A stretch of 64,000 nt of DNA, taken from Corynespora cassiicola (Eukaryota; Ascomycota; Dothideomycetes; Pleosporales; Corynesporascaceae). The DNA lies in NCBI GenBank assembly GCA_022059125.1, contig JAEUWY010000002.1:62001-126000 (forward strand), given 5' to 3'. The notes beneath the pieces are model-generated. The model had not been told where the DNA came from. It saw only the letters and a program-made list of their open reading frames with translations, and did no database searches. The stretch's first letter is position 1. Every line of letters begins with the position of its first letter. Shown piece after piece: positions 45,352 through 56,721 of the stretch. The position numbers and the translations under genes are program-made.

Positions 45352-47073
45352 ATGTCGCTGCTGGCGCACCTGCTGGCCGTCAAGTGGCTGCTGCTGGCCG
45401 CTGCTGTGGCCCTGTATGCCGCCGACAAGTACCGCAAATACCGCCGGCTGCGGGACTTCGGGGGCCCGTTCAGCACCGGCTGGTCTGAGCTGTGGCACAC
45501 GCGCGCCATCCTCACCTTGCGCTCGCATCTGGCCTACAAGGACGTCAACGACAAATATGGTGAGCTCTACCACCTCCTGCCGCAGAGACCACGACGCCGC
45601 CACCACCACCGCCTTCACTGACCATCTCCCGCTTCCCAGGCCCCATCGCGAGAGTCGGACCCAATGACCTGGTAACGTCGTCCGCAGAGCTGCTGGCTCA
45701 TATGAACGCCGTGCGCTCGCCATACACGCGCTCCACCTGGTTCAACGCGGCCACGCGCGTCGAGCCTGGAAAAGACCATGTCTTCAGCCAGCTCGATGAG
45801 GAAAAGCACGCCAAAAGACGCCAGCAAATGGCCGCCGGGGTGCGTGCATCGCTTTTTATTGTATTCGCTTCCCGGACCACCTCCGCGGAGCTAACTGTGG
45901 CACATAGTATTCCGGGAAAGAGAACCTGGCCCTCGAGTCCGATATTGATGGACGCGTCGAGGAGTTGCTGCACCTGATCCGCTCCAAGTATCTGTCAGGT
46001 CCGTCCCACTGCGTGCCCATGGACCTGGCCCGCAAGATCCAGTACTTCACTCTCGATGTCATTAGCACCATTGGCTTTGGGCAGCCCTTTGGCGACCTCA
46101 AGGCCGACGCCGATCTCAACGACTACATCAAATCCGGCGAGCAGGGCCTGGTCATTGTTACCCTCTCGGCTGGCCTGGGGCTTACGCCATACATGCAGTG
46201 GCCGCCCCTTGCCCGCCTCCTTGGACCCTCGGAGAAAGACAAGAGCGGGTTTGGAAGGATGATGGGAGTGGCGCGCACTCTGATTGATTCCCGTCTAACC
46301 AAATCAACAGAAGGTCGATCAGATATGCTGGCCTCCTTCATGCGGCACGGTCTGAACAAGGACGACCTCTTCTCCGAAGCCATTCTCCAGATTCTTGCAG
46401 GATCCGATACCACCGCCACGGCCATTCGCTCCATCATGCTGTACCTCATTGCCCATCCGCGCATCTACAATAGACTCCAGGCCGAAATTGATGTTGCAGT
46501 CTCTTCAGGCCGTGCGCCAGGCATAGTGTCGGATGCGACCCTGCGGAACCTGCCATATCTGCAAGCCGTCGTGCGCGAGGGCCTTCGCATACACCCGCCC
46601 GTGACCGATGTGGTTCCCAAGAAGGTGCCCAAAGGGGGCGACACTGTGGTTGTCCAGGGTAAGCAATACTTCCTTCCGGGCGGCACCAACGTCAGCTACA
46701 ACGCATGGGGGGTGCACCATGACAAGCAAATGTTCGGGTGGGATGCAGACCACTTCCGTCCCGAACGTTGGCTGTTGGAGGACAACGACAAGAATGCCGA
46801 CCAATTGAATGCAATGAGGCGCACGACTGAGATGATCTTCGGCTATGGAAAATATCAGTGCCTTGGCAAGCCTATCGCTTGGTTGGAAATCACAAAAGTC
46901 ATATTCGAGGTACCTCTTCTGCGCCGCTTGACATGACATCTGCTGACCATACCAAGTTCCTCCGCCATTTCGACTGGGCTCTCGCCAATCCCGAGATTCC
47001 CTGGAGATCCACCAACTACACGGGCATCTTCGCTCAGGACAACATGTGGGTCCTCGTCACCGAGCGGAAATAA
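45352..47073 (+). CDS. Cytochrome P450, pisatin-demethylase-like group
   Basis: Four exons (45352-45559, 45640-45839, 45908-46909, 46957-47073) encode about 508 residues. N-terminal anchor, I-helix AGSDTTATAI, ExxR in VREGLRIHPP, PERW and haem loop FGYGKYQCLGKPIA are all present. The pattern resembles CYP57-type pisatin demethylases and their many fungal relatives. The first exon follows a GC-rich promoter shared with the LaeA-like gene. Its codons are much more GC-rich than those of the two P450s at the left. Substrate unknown. Confidence 0.88.
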
Positions 47074-47219
47074 CGGGCATGTACATGGCAGACGCTGTGA
47101 GCGGTGCACCAGTGTTTTACAATTTACTTGACAACAATCATCCCCACCGGACGAAAAGCAACAGAGCCCCTCTTGGCTAACCAGTTCAATTGCCAACTTT
47201 GCGTACGACTCTGCGAGGT

Positions 47220-48611
47220 TTAGGAACACCCTGGGAGTCCAAATATGGTACCGGCTTTGTGCCACTTGCTACTGCCGTTGGCCCCTTCGATATACATGCC
47301 TTCAAATGCAATATTGAAGCACGGATTGAGCTCGCTACAGCTGATTTCGCCCACGCGTCCGCTGGTGCTCCTCAAATTTCCACCAAAGTTTCGAAATATC
47401 ACGTTGGAGATTTCCATGTTGTTGGTCCCTCTAAACGTTCCGTTGCTCCCGTTGTCTTGCGTAATCAGTGGTCCGTGGCTCACATTCTCAAGGTGGAAGT
47501 TTTCGAAGAGGAGGTTGCGGACCTTGCCCCAGCCACCACCGCGAGATTGGCCGTCGCTCTCATAATCACATTCCCCTTGAATTGTTGGCACTCCCATCCA
47601 TGTCTTGATATAGACACTCCGGCGCATGTCCCAGCTGTATCTAATTATCTAAAAACGGCATGTCCACCGGGAAAATTTGGAATCATAATTCCTCAGTCAC
47701 CACTAACCCTGGCGTTTCTGATTGAGACATCTTCGACCGAGCTATCCTCAAGATACTGCCCCAGGATTCCGATTGCCACTCCATTCCCGCCTTCGCAAGT
47801 GATGTTCTCGATTCGGATATCGTACGACCGGGGTTTGATCGCCAGGCAATCATCGCCCCCGTACTAGTGGAAGTTCTTGAGCGAGACGCTGCGTGCATCC
47901 ATCGTGTTGAACCCATCCGAATTCTGCACCCAGTTGTCCCCGCTCGACGCGTCCGCAGAGATGTCGCCGCACGTTATGTTCTCAAACGAGAGATTGGTCC
48001 CATTCATGATGTTCAGGCTCCAGAACTGGCTCTGCCGGATGTAAAAGTTGTTGACTTGGAAATCGGTGACGCCCCAGAGCTAAAAGGGCATGAGGCGGCC
48101 CTCGGAGGATTGAGGACCTTTGTCTTTATTGTATCTGACATCTCCGTTGCCGTCATGCCGCCCTTGAGATGTCCGTCGATGCGGATCTGTGAGCCGAAGA
48201 TAATGAAGCCAGCGCGGTGGTTTTGGAAAGTGATGTAGTACGAGTTTGCGCGCTAGTAGTCTGTGTCGGTCGAAAACTGGCCACGTATGATGCTTAGTTC
48301 ATCTTGTCGGTATATGGCCTAGCCTTGCAAACACTTACCAGCCATTTACCCTTCCAGTCAATCTCGACATTGCGTAGTACGAGATGAAGCTTCTGACTAA
48401 CCCAATACGTCTCACCCTCTGGGAACACGATTCGAGCATCTCTTTTGCATCTAATAAATGCTTTGTTCAGGTTCGGTACATCGTTTTGCTCGTTTGCCAG
48501 GGCTTTCACTCTGCAGGTCTTTTTCCCGTTTTCTGTGGTGATGCCGATGCCTGCGGCGGGGACATTGACCACCATCCAAAGAAGGACCAATATCAGGGGA
48601 AAAGTGTACAT
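47220..48611 (-). pseudogene. GH28 exo-pectinase pseudogene (three TAG stops, frameshift)
   Basis: Starting at 48611 (a TATATAA box lies ~50 bp upstream), a signal peptide is followed by GH28 elements: FQNHRAGFII, LNIMNGTNLSFENITC, NWVQNSDGFNTMDA, GGDDCLAIKPRSYDI, EGGNGVAIG and YIKTWMG, plus a C-terminal SCSELNPC. These fit exo-polygalacturonase / rhamnogalacturonan exo-hydrolases. Reading is broken by in-frame TAG codons after DTDY, after LMPF and just before GGDDC, and by a one-base frameshift near HLKGG. The family has Trp or Gln-like residues at such places, so TGG/CAG to TAG changes are plausible. The rest of the catalytic core is preserved, so decay is recent. Confidence 0.8.
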
Positions 48612-49494
48612 CTCGGTGTTAAGTCGAATGATAGCATACATAATCTAGAACATAGGGCGTATTATATAGGCAAGGCAATATGCCACCATGTTGCTCGAAC
48701 ATAGAATTCATCTCCGTCTTTTCTGCGGGCGCACTGCTTAATAGAGAAGTACAACCAAGTTACCACCAAAGCAACCTTCGGCGGAATGGAAGGCTGCAAA
48801 TTGTGTGCGGTTTGCGCCGAACTGGCTCTTGTACCAGGCCTGGAGCAAAGGCAGCGGACTGAGGTTTTTGTGATCCTAATGAGGTGTTTAAGTTAGGACT
48901 AGCGCGAGCGTATTTCGCGCCGTCGATATTCCGAGCTGCGGGGAAACTTGGCGATCCACAAGACGCGTCTCCATCAAGCCTTATCCGTGCTTCAGCAGGG
49001 GAGGATCTTACGAGTGATCGACAAAAGAATGGAGGCTTCGTTGGGATATATGTACCGAAATGTCTCTATCGACGCCACTATGTGACCTGAAAGCATCTAT
49101 TTCTCAGATGAAGACCTCTCGTCGACTTCACTGGTGGAACTCTCGTGGTCTCAATTAATGATCTCAATTAATGGTCAAATGGATATGTTAAGATTCTAAC
49201 TCAGATGCTGGTCAAGCGTTTCATTTGGCTGCTATTGGAACCCGATTACAGCAAGGATGATTTGACTTTTTAAATCTCTCCCGTGAAACAGGGCTACGCA
49301 ACAGTCTTCTGGGAGTTACCTGCATATATCATGGATTGGTTATACAGAAATCAATAAGATCTCGGTAGTTTATTCGATGGGAATCAGTGTACCAAACAAT
49401 GGTGAAAGCATGCAAAGTCTTTTGACGACTAGTTCCTGCATGATGTCCGTACCTAGGTCAATGATGCATACTGCGTGACCAAAATCCTGCAACC
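48612..49494. other. Intergenic
   Basis: 0.88 kb with the pseudogene's promoter and the 3' flank of the DMT gene. No supported gene. Confidence 0.5.
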
Positions 49495-50790
49495 TCACTC
49501 TTCTTCTCCATCCAACAAACGGCTTTCCTCATCCACTCCCGCTTTTGACTTTTCCGGTACTTTTTCATTCTTCTGCAAAGAAACCCAGATGGAAGCACTG
49601 ATGATTAGCGCTGCGCCAATGAGGCTCTCTACTGGAGGAGTCGTTCCCCAGATGACACGCTCAATGATCAAAGTGAAGACCAGTTGTAAGTACAGCAGAT
49701 TGGTCGCTCTGCCAGCTTTCTCTCTTTGTAGACCCTCAGTCAGCAAGAATTGGAGCAAAAATCCGGTTAGTCCAATTACGGCGACCAGGCCCCACTGGCC
49801 GAGATCCTGTGGGATGACAAAGTGAAGATCTGGATGTATCAGAATGATCAGAGTAGAGCCAATGGTCGCAATGCCTGCGAAATAGTTGACGCTTATGAGT
49901 GAATGGGCTCGCTTTCCGATGACACGGATTGCAGCGTAAGCAGTCGATGCGCCGAGCGTGCCGATTATGGCAATGAAGATGGCTAGCGTCCTTTGACTGG
50001 GGGAAACGTGGTTCGTGGGCGCTTGAGCCTTGGGGATATCAGCCAAGAAAGTAAGCGTGCTGCTAGCCAGATCATCTACTGCTTGGCTGGGGTCAGTATC
50101 CACCGACGGTTTGGGGAACAGCCATGTCGGTCGGGCAACGAAGAGGACACCGGCGAGCGCGAGGAGTCCTGCCAAAGCTTCCTTGGAGGTAAAAGGTTCC
50201 CTCAGCCACAGGAAGCATACGACTGCAGTCATCGTCGGAATGATGAAGGTAATGACAGTGGCGTCAGAGATCTCTAGCCAGGAAAGTGAATCTTTCAAAG
50301 TAAGCATGGTCTCTGCGGTCGATGGGACTACTCACAGTAGAGTCCAAAGATACCGATGAACCCAGCCGTTCCACGCAGTATGAGCAGCCACCTGATGCCT
50401 CTTTGACCAAGTGGGAAGTCGGGCACGTTATGATACCACATGTACAAAGTTCCCAAAATGGTAGTAGACAGCATGCGAACAAAGATGATGTGCAGGGCAT
50501 GAAATTTGACTTCGTAGCCAGTTGCTAGCAGTTTTGCGGCAGTGTTCATCTGTGCATGCGATCAGTACTGTTTCTCTTCAAAAAGCTGTTTGCACACGTA
50601 CCACTGAGCCGCAAGTCTGAGCCAGAAACACCAAAAATAGGCCGAAATTTCTGTCATAGAAGTTTTTCAATTTTTGCCACGCCATGCATTCGGATTGTTC
50701 GACATCTTCGGAGCCCCGCTCGGCGCCCACGGAGGGAGACGGGGGAGCGCCTGCAGGTGGCACGGCGACATGGGTTGCACCGTATGCCAT
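49495..50790 (-). CDS. DMT/EamA-family membrane transporter
   Basis: Three exons (50790-50602, 50549-50336, 50291-49495; introns 52 and 44 bp) give about 399 residues with ten membrane helices in two EamA repeats. Features include FVRMLSTTILG, RGTAGFIGIFGLYYSLSWLE-type helix 3-4, VITFIIPTMTA and, in the second repeat, EGLQREKAGRATNLLYLQLVFTLI. The acidic C-terminal tail ends in DEESRLLDGEEE, cytosolic. Related proteins in fungi are uncharacterised solute exporters or nucleotide-sugar-like carriers. Divergent from the GH115 gene. Confidence 0.85.
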
Positions 50791-51255
50791 CGTGATAAGG
50801 CAGCTTCGTAGCAGGCTACAGGAGAGGCTTGAAAGGGTGTCTGTTGAGACGTAGGACGCGCGAAAGAGCGGAAAACTCGGCGCATCATCCGACCCACCAG
50901 CGCCGCGTGAGTGGCTGGACGCCGCGTCTAGCCTCGGTTATGCGATACATTATGAGTCGTGAGGACTACTCGGTCCTGGAGTGAGATGACAGCCACGGGT
51001 TATATGCCCCAATGATCAATTTGATAACTCTGTATGCGACTGTACTTTATGTTGTAGGCCTTTGAAAAGCCGCGGTTCTGTGTCGGTGTAATTCATCCCG
51101 AGCAAAATCAGACCCCGCGCAGGCGGTTCCACTTTTCGCGGCAAGCCCCCGAGTTTTCATCGCGCACGCTCGTCGAGACCACCAGACCTCTGTACCACAA
51201 CAAGTCTTGGAGATCTCATTGATACCTATCCCTGATTGTTTAGTATGAATTGATC
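50791..51255. promoter_or_regulatory. Divergent promoter, DMT transporter / GH115
   Basis: A 465-bp spacer between divergent genes; no clear TATA or palindrome seen. Confidence 0.35.
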
Positions 51256-54200
51256 ATGTTTGATTCGCAGATCACAAGTTTTACCAATTCGCCCGGAAGC
51301 CTCAAGCTTCACGGAACGCCCATATTAGTCGATCCCGATGATTATGAAGGCATTCATATTGCGGCCTGCAACTTGGCTTCGGACCTCAAAAAGGTTACAG
51401 GTCACTCGTCTCATGTATGGAAAGGGGTGGAAGAGAAACAGAGTTACAATCTCATCGTAGTCGGGAGCTTGCAGCGTTCAAGATTTGTTCAAGAGCTATC
51501 TCAGTCGGAGACTACGGGAGCTTCAAGATATGAGGACCTTCGTGGGAAATGGGAATCATTCCAGACCAGTGTACAGTCTTGCCCTTGGAGATGCTCCGAA
51601 CGAATGCTGGTCGTTGCTGGCAGTGACAAGCGAGGTACCATTTTTGGATGCTACACTCTTTCCGAGCAAATCGGTGTATCGCCTTGGTACTGGTGGGCTG
51701 ACGTTCACATCCGACCTCAACCACGTGTTTTCGCCTTGCCCATCACCACATTCCATGGGGAGCCCAGTGTTCAATATCGCGGCATATTCATCAATGACGA
51801 AGCACCTGCATTGACAGACTGGGTTCACGAGAAGTTTGGGCCCAAGTACAATTCCGAGTTTTACAAGAAGGTTTTCGAGCTATTGTTGCGTTTGAAAGCA
51901 AACTTCTTGTGGCCTGCAATGTGGTCGGGCTTTCCTGAACCTGGCAGTATCTTCTTCACAGACGATCCCTTGAATCAGCAGCTCGCAGACAAGTACGGAA
52001 TTGTCATATCAACAAGCCATCACGAGCCTATGGGTTGCAATATGAGTGAGTGGCGTGCTTCTGGGAATGGAGAGTGGATTTGGGAGAGCAACAAATCGGC
52101 TATAAGCGAATATTTCTCCTCGGGGGCAAAACGCTCCAAGCCATTCGAATCGTTGCTCACTCTGGGGATGCGAGGAGATTCCGATGTTTCTATCATTTCA
52201 AAAGATCCCAAGGCCACTTTGAAGGATGTGATTGACGCCCAGCGACGGATTATTGATGCAGTTTACGGGAGTCATGACGGTGTCGGTCAAGTCATGGCAT
52301 TGTACAAGGAAGTGCAAGAATACTACGAGGATGGCCTCGAAATACCAGATGATGTGACTCTGCTATTTGCAGATGACAATTTTGGTAATATCCGAAGATA
52401 TCCTACCAACGAAGAGCGATCCCGTCGCGGCGGTGCGGGTGTAGGTTCTTTATCCTGCGCAAGCTGACATACGCTGAAAAAGCTGTAGGTGTATTATCAT
52501 CTCGAATACGTGGGAACACCCAGGAGTTACAAATGGCTGAATTCCAATTCATGCGTGAGTAATTCCGTATATTCTTCCCCAGAAATCCATGGTCACAAAA
52601 TATTAGGGCAAGCTGCACCACCAATTGACAAGCGCCTGGGATAATGGTATTCGCAAGATATGGGTTTTTAATGTAGGCGATATCAAGCCTCAAGAATTGC
52701 CTTTGACCTTTGCTCTGTCTCTGGCATGGAACGTCCAGTCCATTAGGTCATGGCAGGTTCCCGATTTTTTGCGCACTTTTTCCACTCGTGAGTTTGGAAG
52801 CGAAAAAGCCCTCGACATTGCAAATCTGCTACTTGGGCATGACCGACTTGTGGCCCTCCGAAGACATGAACATATAGAACCTGACACATTCTCCATTCTC
52901 AACTATGGAGAAGCTGATGATATCCTGCAGAGATTCATTTCACTAGAGAAGCGCGCAGACGAACTCTTCGGCTCCGTTGATGCGCCACAAAAAGCCTCCT
53001 TCTTCCAACTGGTTTTGCACCCTCTCCGCGCGTCACGTATCAACACAGAACTTCGCATTTTGCAAGCTCAGAATCGTCTTCACGGACTACAGCGCCGAAA
53101 TTCTACAAATGTACTGGCTAAAAGGTGCCTGCAAGTTTTCGAGGAGGATTGGGAACTTGCAGAAACATTCCACAACAACGGTTGGACAGAGCCTAATGAT
53201 AAATGGAATCACATTATGCAGCAACCGCATTATGGATATAGTTCAAAAACATGGCATGCACCAAGCCGGGATATGGTTACAGGGATTTCTTTCGTACAAA
53301 GACGTCAAAGCTCCACCCGCATTGCTGGTCAAATGGGCGTTATGGTAGAGGGCCAGGAAGGTGTCAGGCCTGGAATCATAAATGAAGAGTCGGATAGAAC
53401 CCACCCAAGCCGTGGAGACCTTGTTTCAGGTCTCACACTCCCAAAAATTACGCGATACGGAGCTCAAAGACCCTACTTTGAGATTTATTCCAGAGGTACG
53501 ACATCGATTGATTGGACAGCAACGGTTCCGTACGATTGGATCAAGTTGTCGAAATACTCAGGTCAAATCTTTCCGGATGATGAGTCGCATCGTATCCATG
53601 TCACCATCGACTGGTCATTTGTTCCCTCAGACTTCAACTCGACTGCGGAGATCGACCTTCGAGCCGCATCAGGCGAATACGAGCAGGTTCATCTGCCAGT
53701 TGCAAACCGTGCTTCTCTTGAAAATTTCCGTGGATTCCCAGAAGCTGACAGATACATATCTATCGAAGCAAGTGCCGCTTTATCGAGAAAGGATCATCTG
53801 CAATTCTATAAACATCTTCCGTACTTAGGTCGGACCAGCGCGGGAAGCATATCACTTGAGAGGCAGTCGCTTACACTTCATGATAAAACGACAGAGGCAA
53901 TCCCCTGGATGGAATACCCACTCTATACATTTTCAGAGCCATCTGAAGTTAAATGTGGACTTGCCACAGTCTGGATGTATTTTACCATGACTTTGGATCC
54001 AACGCCGGGCCAGCCGCTTTTGTATGACATTGCACTTGATGGAACACTAAAGCAAAACATACGACTGATCCCCGAGCCCCACGCAAATTCTAATACCAAA
54101 ATGGGAACCCTTGAAGGCGAGGCGGAAGACACTGTTGGTCTTCCAGCGGGTTTACCCGAAGGCTGGCTGTCAGCTGTTCAGGACAACGTATGGATACGAA

Positions 54201-54346
54201 GCCATGAGTTTGACTATACAGGGCCAGGCCCTCATCTTCTTCGACTCAGACTACTTGAAAAGGGTCTGCTACTTGAAAAGGTCGTGGTGGATTTTGGAGG
54301 GATGAAGCGGAGCTACTTGGGCCCCCCTCCTACAGTGCAATTATGA
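51256..54346 (+). CDS. GH115 xylan alpha-(4-O-methyl)glucuronidase
   Basis: Three exons (51256-52440, 52489-52554, 52607-54346) encode about 996 residues, the usual GH115 length. The family signature YRGIFINDEAPALTDW, KANFLWPAMW, STSHHEPM and LFADDNFGNIRR are followed by the C-terminal beta-rich domains. GH115 enzymes remove methyl-glucuronic acid side chains from glucuronoxylan. I see no signal peptide at the chosen ATG. The frame opens only one codon pair upstream of it, so either the protein is cytosolic or a 5' exon has been missed. Confidence 0.88.
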
Positions 54347-54455
54347 TGGACGCCAAAGCACGCCACAATTTATATGGGTTGGACGTGATATAAAGAGTTG
54401 TGGAGCTTCCAGATATCTGAACCTTGACAAGAAGTCTATTGCTACTCGAAAGGCT

Positions 54456-56352
54456 TCAAACCCATTCAAGTATAATGCTATCCCATTGGAAACCACGCCA
54501 TTGCGTGTATCTATCAACCGTGAATGACAGAACATTTTGACCTTCCTGGATCTCAGATCCCGAAATTTCGTATTGCGCAAATCTCCATTCCCCACTAATT
54601 GTTCCAGATCGGTACAGCGCTGGGTCGCTGGTCAAAATGTTCTTATTCAAGACCCCGATAGTCTTGTTTTTGTTGAGATAGATGGTTAACGCAGCGCTCT
54701 GTGAGTATCCTGCTAGGGACACTGAAAGCAAAGCTGTGGGGTTGATGTTCGGCTTAGTAGCATTGAAAACCACATCCCAGCTTCCGATTTTCGATGATGC
54801 ATAGTACCAATCGGAGGCGGTAGATTGTCCGACGATATAGGTAAGATTGGCGGGGCTCTTTTCAGTGAGACCATGCTGATAGGGGGCCCCGCCATTGGTG
54901 AACCCCAGAGCTTTCTTATCGAAATCTCCAATCTGAAAGATTCTTTCACGACCCTTCGGTACAGACCAGATCAACGTACCCAGGTCATTGTCCTTGCCTT
55001 TCCTGATTTGCACCCCACTTGTCGTAAAGTTGGTGTACGTGTCCGCGATAGCGCCCCCATTCGACCACGCATAGAGCCCATATTCACCGGATCGAACATG
55101 ATCAAACGAAAAATGCCCAGATTCATCTGCGTATGTTGTGTAGTAGTAATTGGATCCTTGTACGAGTGGGCGAATCGATGTATCCGCATCTCCAAGGAAT
55201 ACGGCAGCACCAGCAGCAGGTCGCTCATCGGATAGGACTATTTTTCCCTTGAGAGACCCGCGGGATTGGAAAGCCGCGTCTTCGAGCCACGAATAAGGCC
55301 AGTTTTGACGCTCTTTGGCAGCTTGCTTCTTTACATCTTCGATTGAACCGTCATTCTGTGAGCTAGCGTTAGAGAAGCCAACACAGATACAGGCAGATAC
55401 CTACTAGGTACCAAAGCCAAGGGCCCCATATCTTGCCACTTGGTTGTTTCGTTTTTACGCCCACTCGAAAATGAGACGTGTCTTGAACCACGTTCAACTG
55501 CACAGCATCACCAGTGGCAGACTCGCGATGCACCTGACATCGATTAGTTTGATTGATTTCTAATGTACTTCGAATTTCTTACCGTAAGTGTCTGGCTTAG
55601 CTGACTTGCACTCCAATAATCGTAGCTTGGATGAATATACCAGCTCCCGGTGTCTTTGCCATAGACACCGATGAAATCTCTTTCACGAACATAGTTTGCG
55701 AAGTCGTACCTGTTGATAGCATTAGACATAATCTGACCGAAAATCTCTTTTTCTATTATACTCACTTTGTGATGATCCTGCCATCTGTTGTTTGGAAGGT
55801 CTCATCTTGAATTTCAGTTGCATTGGTATATAGCGACCAATCAGGCAACTCATCGTTCTTTGTCGTTGTATAGCCATGTGTAAAGCGGTCTGGGTCGAGC
55901 CTCCATAGGGTTCGAAAGATGCTGAGGTCAGGCAGAGCCCTGTTGACAAAGTATTGATATGCGCCAGCCAGCTCAGGGAAGATTACCCAATGCAGGTCCC
56001 CATATGTGGCAGTAAAGCTTATATCAATGTAAGTCGAAGTGTTGGAAACCACTTTTGCCGATGTGTACCGAAGGTTGCCCTCTCCATCTTGATATCATCT
56101 TATTAGAGAACTTTTACATTCGTTCGATTAATCGCTTGACATACCAATGCCAGCATAGTGTCCCACAGCTGAGCCGACCGCATCCGATCCTTGATACTGA
56201 AGATTAGTCGCATAAACCGGTCCTTGAGTGACATTCCACAGGTCGTTTCCCAGGATCCAATGCGTCGAGTTAATTTGCTGGAGAAACGGACCCACGTGGG
56301 CTATGCTCTGCCCAGCTACAACGAAGCATGCAACGAGTACGGAGCTTCGCAT
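54456..56352 (-). CDS. PL4 rhamnogalacturonan lyase
   Basis: Five exons encode a secreted protein starting at 56352 (signal peptide to about AHVG). Exon ends near 56145, 56087, the 55.7 kb and 55.4-55.5 kb regions are supported by GT-AG and frame. The N-terminal catalytic beta-sandwich includes HYAGIDGEGNLRYTSAKV, WVIFPELAGAYQYFVN, RTLWRLDPDRF, YDFANYVRERDFIGVYG and KIWGPWLWYLNDGS. The middle fibronectin-III-like segment (GSLKGKIVLSDERPAAGA) and the C-terminal galactose-binding-like domain (WRFAQYEI.., GFQWDSIILEW) complete the PL4 layout. It cleaves the backbone of rhamnogalacturonan I by beta-elimination. Neighbour of the GH115 gene, tail to tail (~109 bp). Confidence 0.88.
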
Positions 56353-56721
56353 GATGAACAAGCAGATACTTGAAAAACTGCGCGTAGCCGAATGCCTTTT
56401 GCAAGGCTTTATGTATCGCGTAGCTTACAATCACGCAATTTAATCTGCAAAAGACGAACCTATTTGCGAATTTACGAGAATGGCGAGAGGTGGGGCAAAG
56501 CTTGAACAAAAGAAGAATCTCGCTAGTTTAGTTGATGGTTATCGCAGTTCTCTTCTACGCTTTGCCGATAGAGCAAGGTTAACAATTTCGCACGAATCAA
56601 TCTCTGTCAGCAAAGTATGGAACATGGATAAACTTCAATGATGCAATTTCACGTTGAGCCGCCCACAGCAGTTTGATGTATGTATAAGGCCATCCACGGC
56701 TCCTAGCAGTCCCAGCCATAA
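56353..56721. other. Intergenic
   Basis: Promoter of the lyase gene and 3' flank of the MFS gene. No other feature seen. Confidence 0.5.

Noticed and set aside
44799..45723. Long overlapping frames in the GC-rich divergent promoter
   Set aside because: Arg/Ala/Pro-rich shadow frames of high GC content that cross known exons on both strands.
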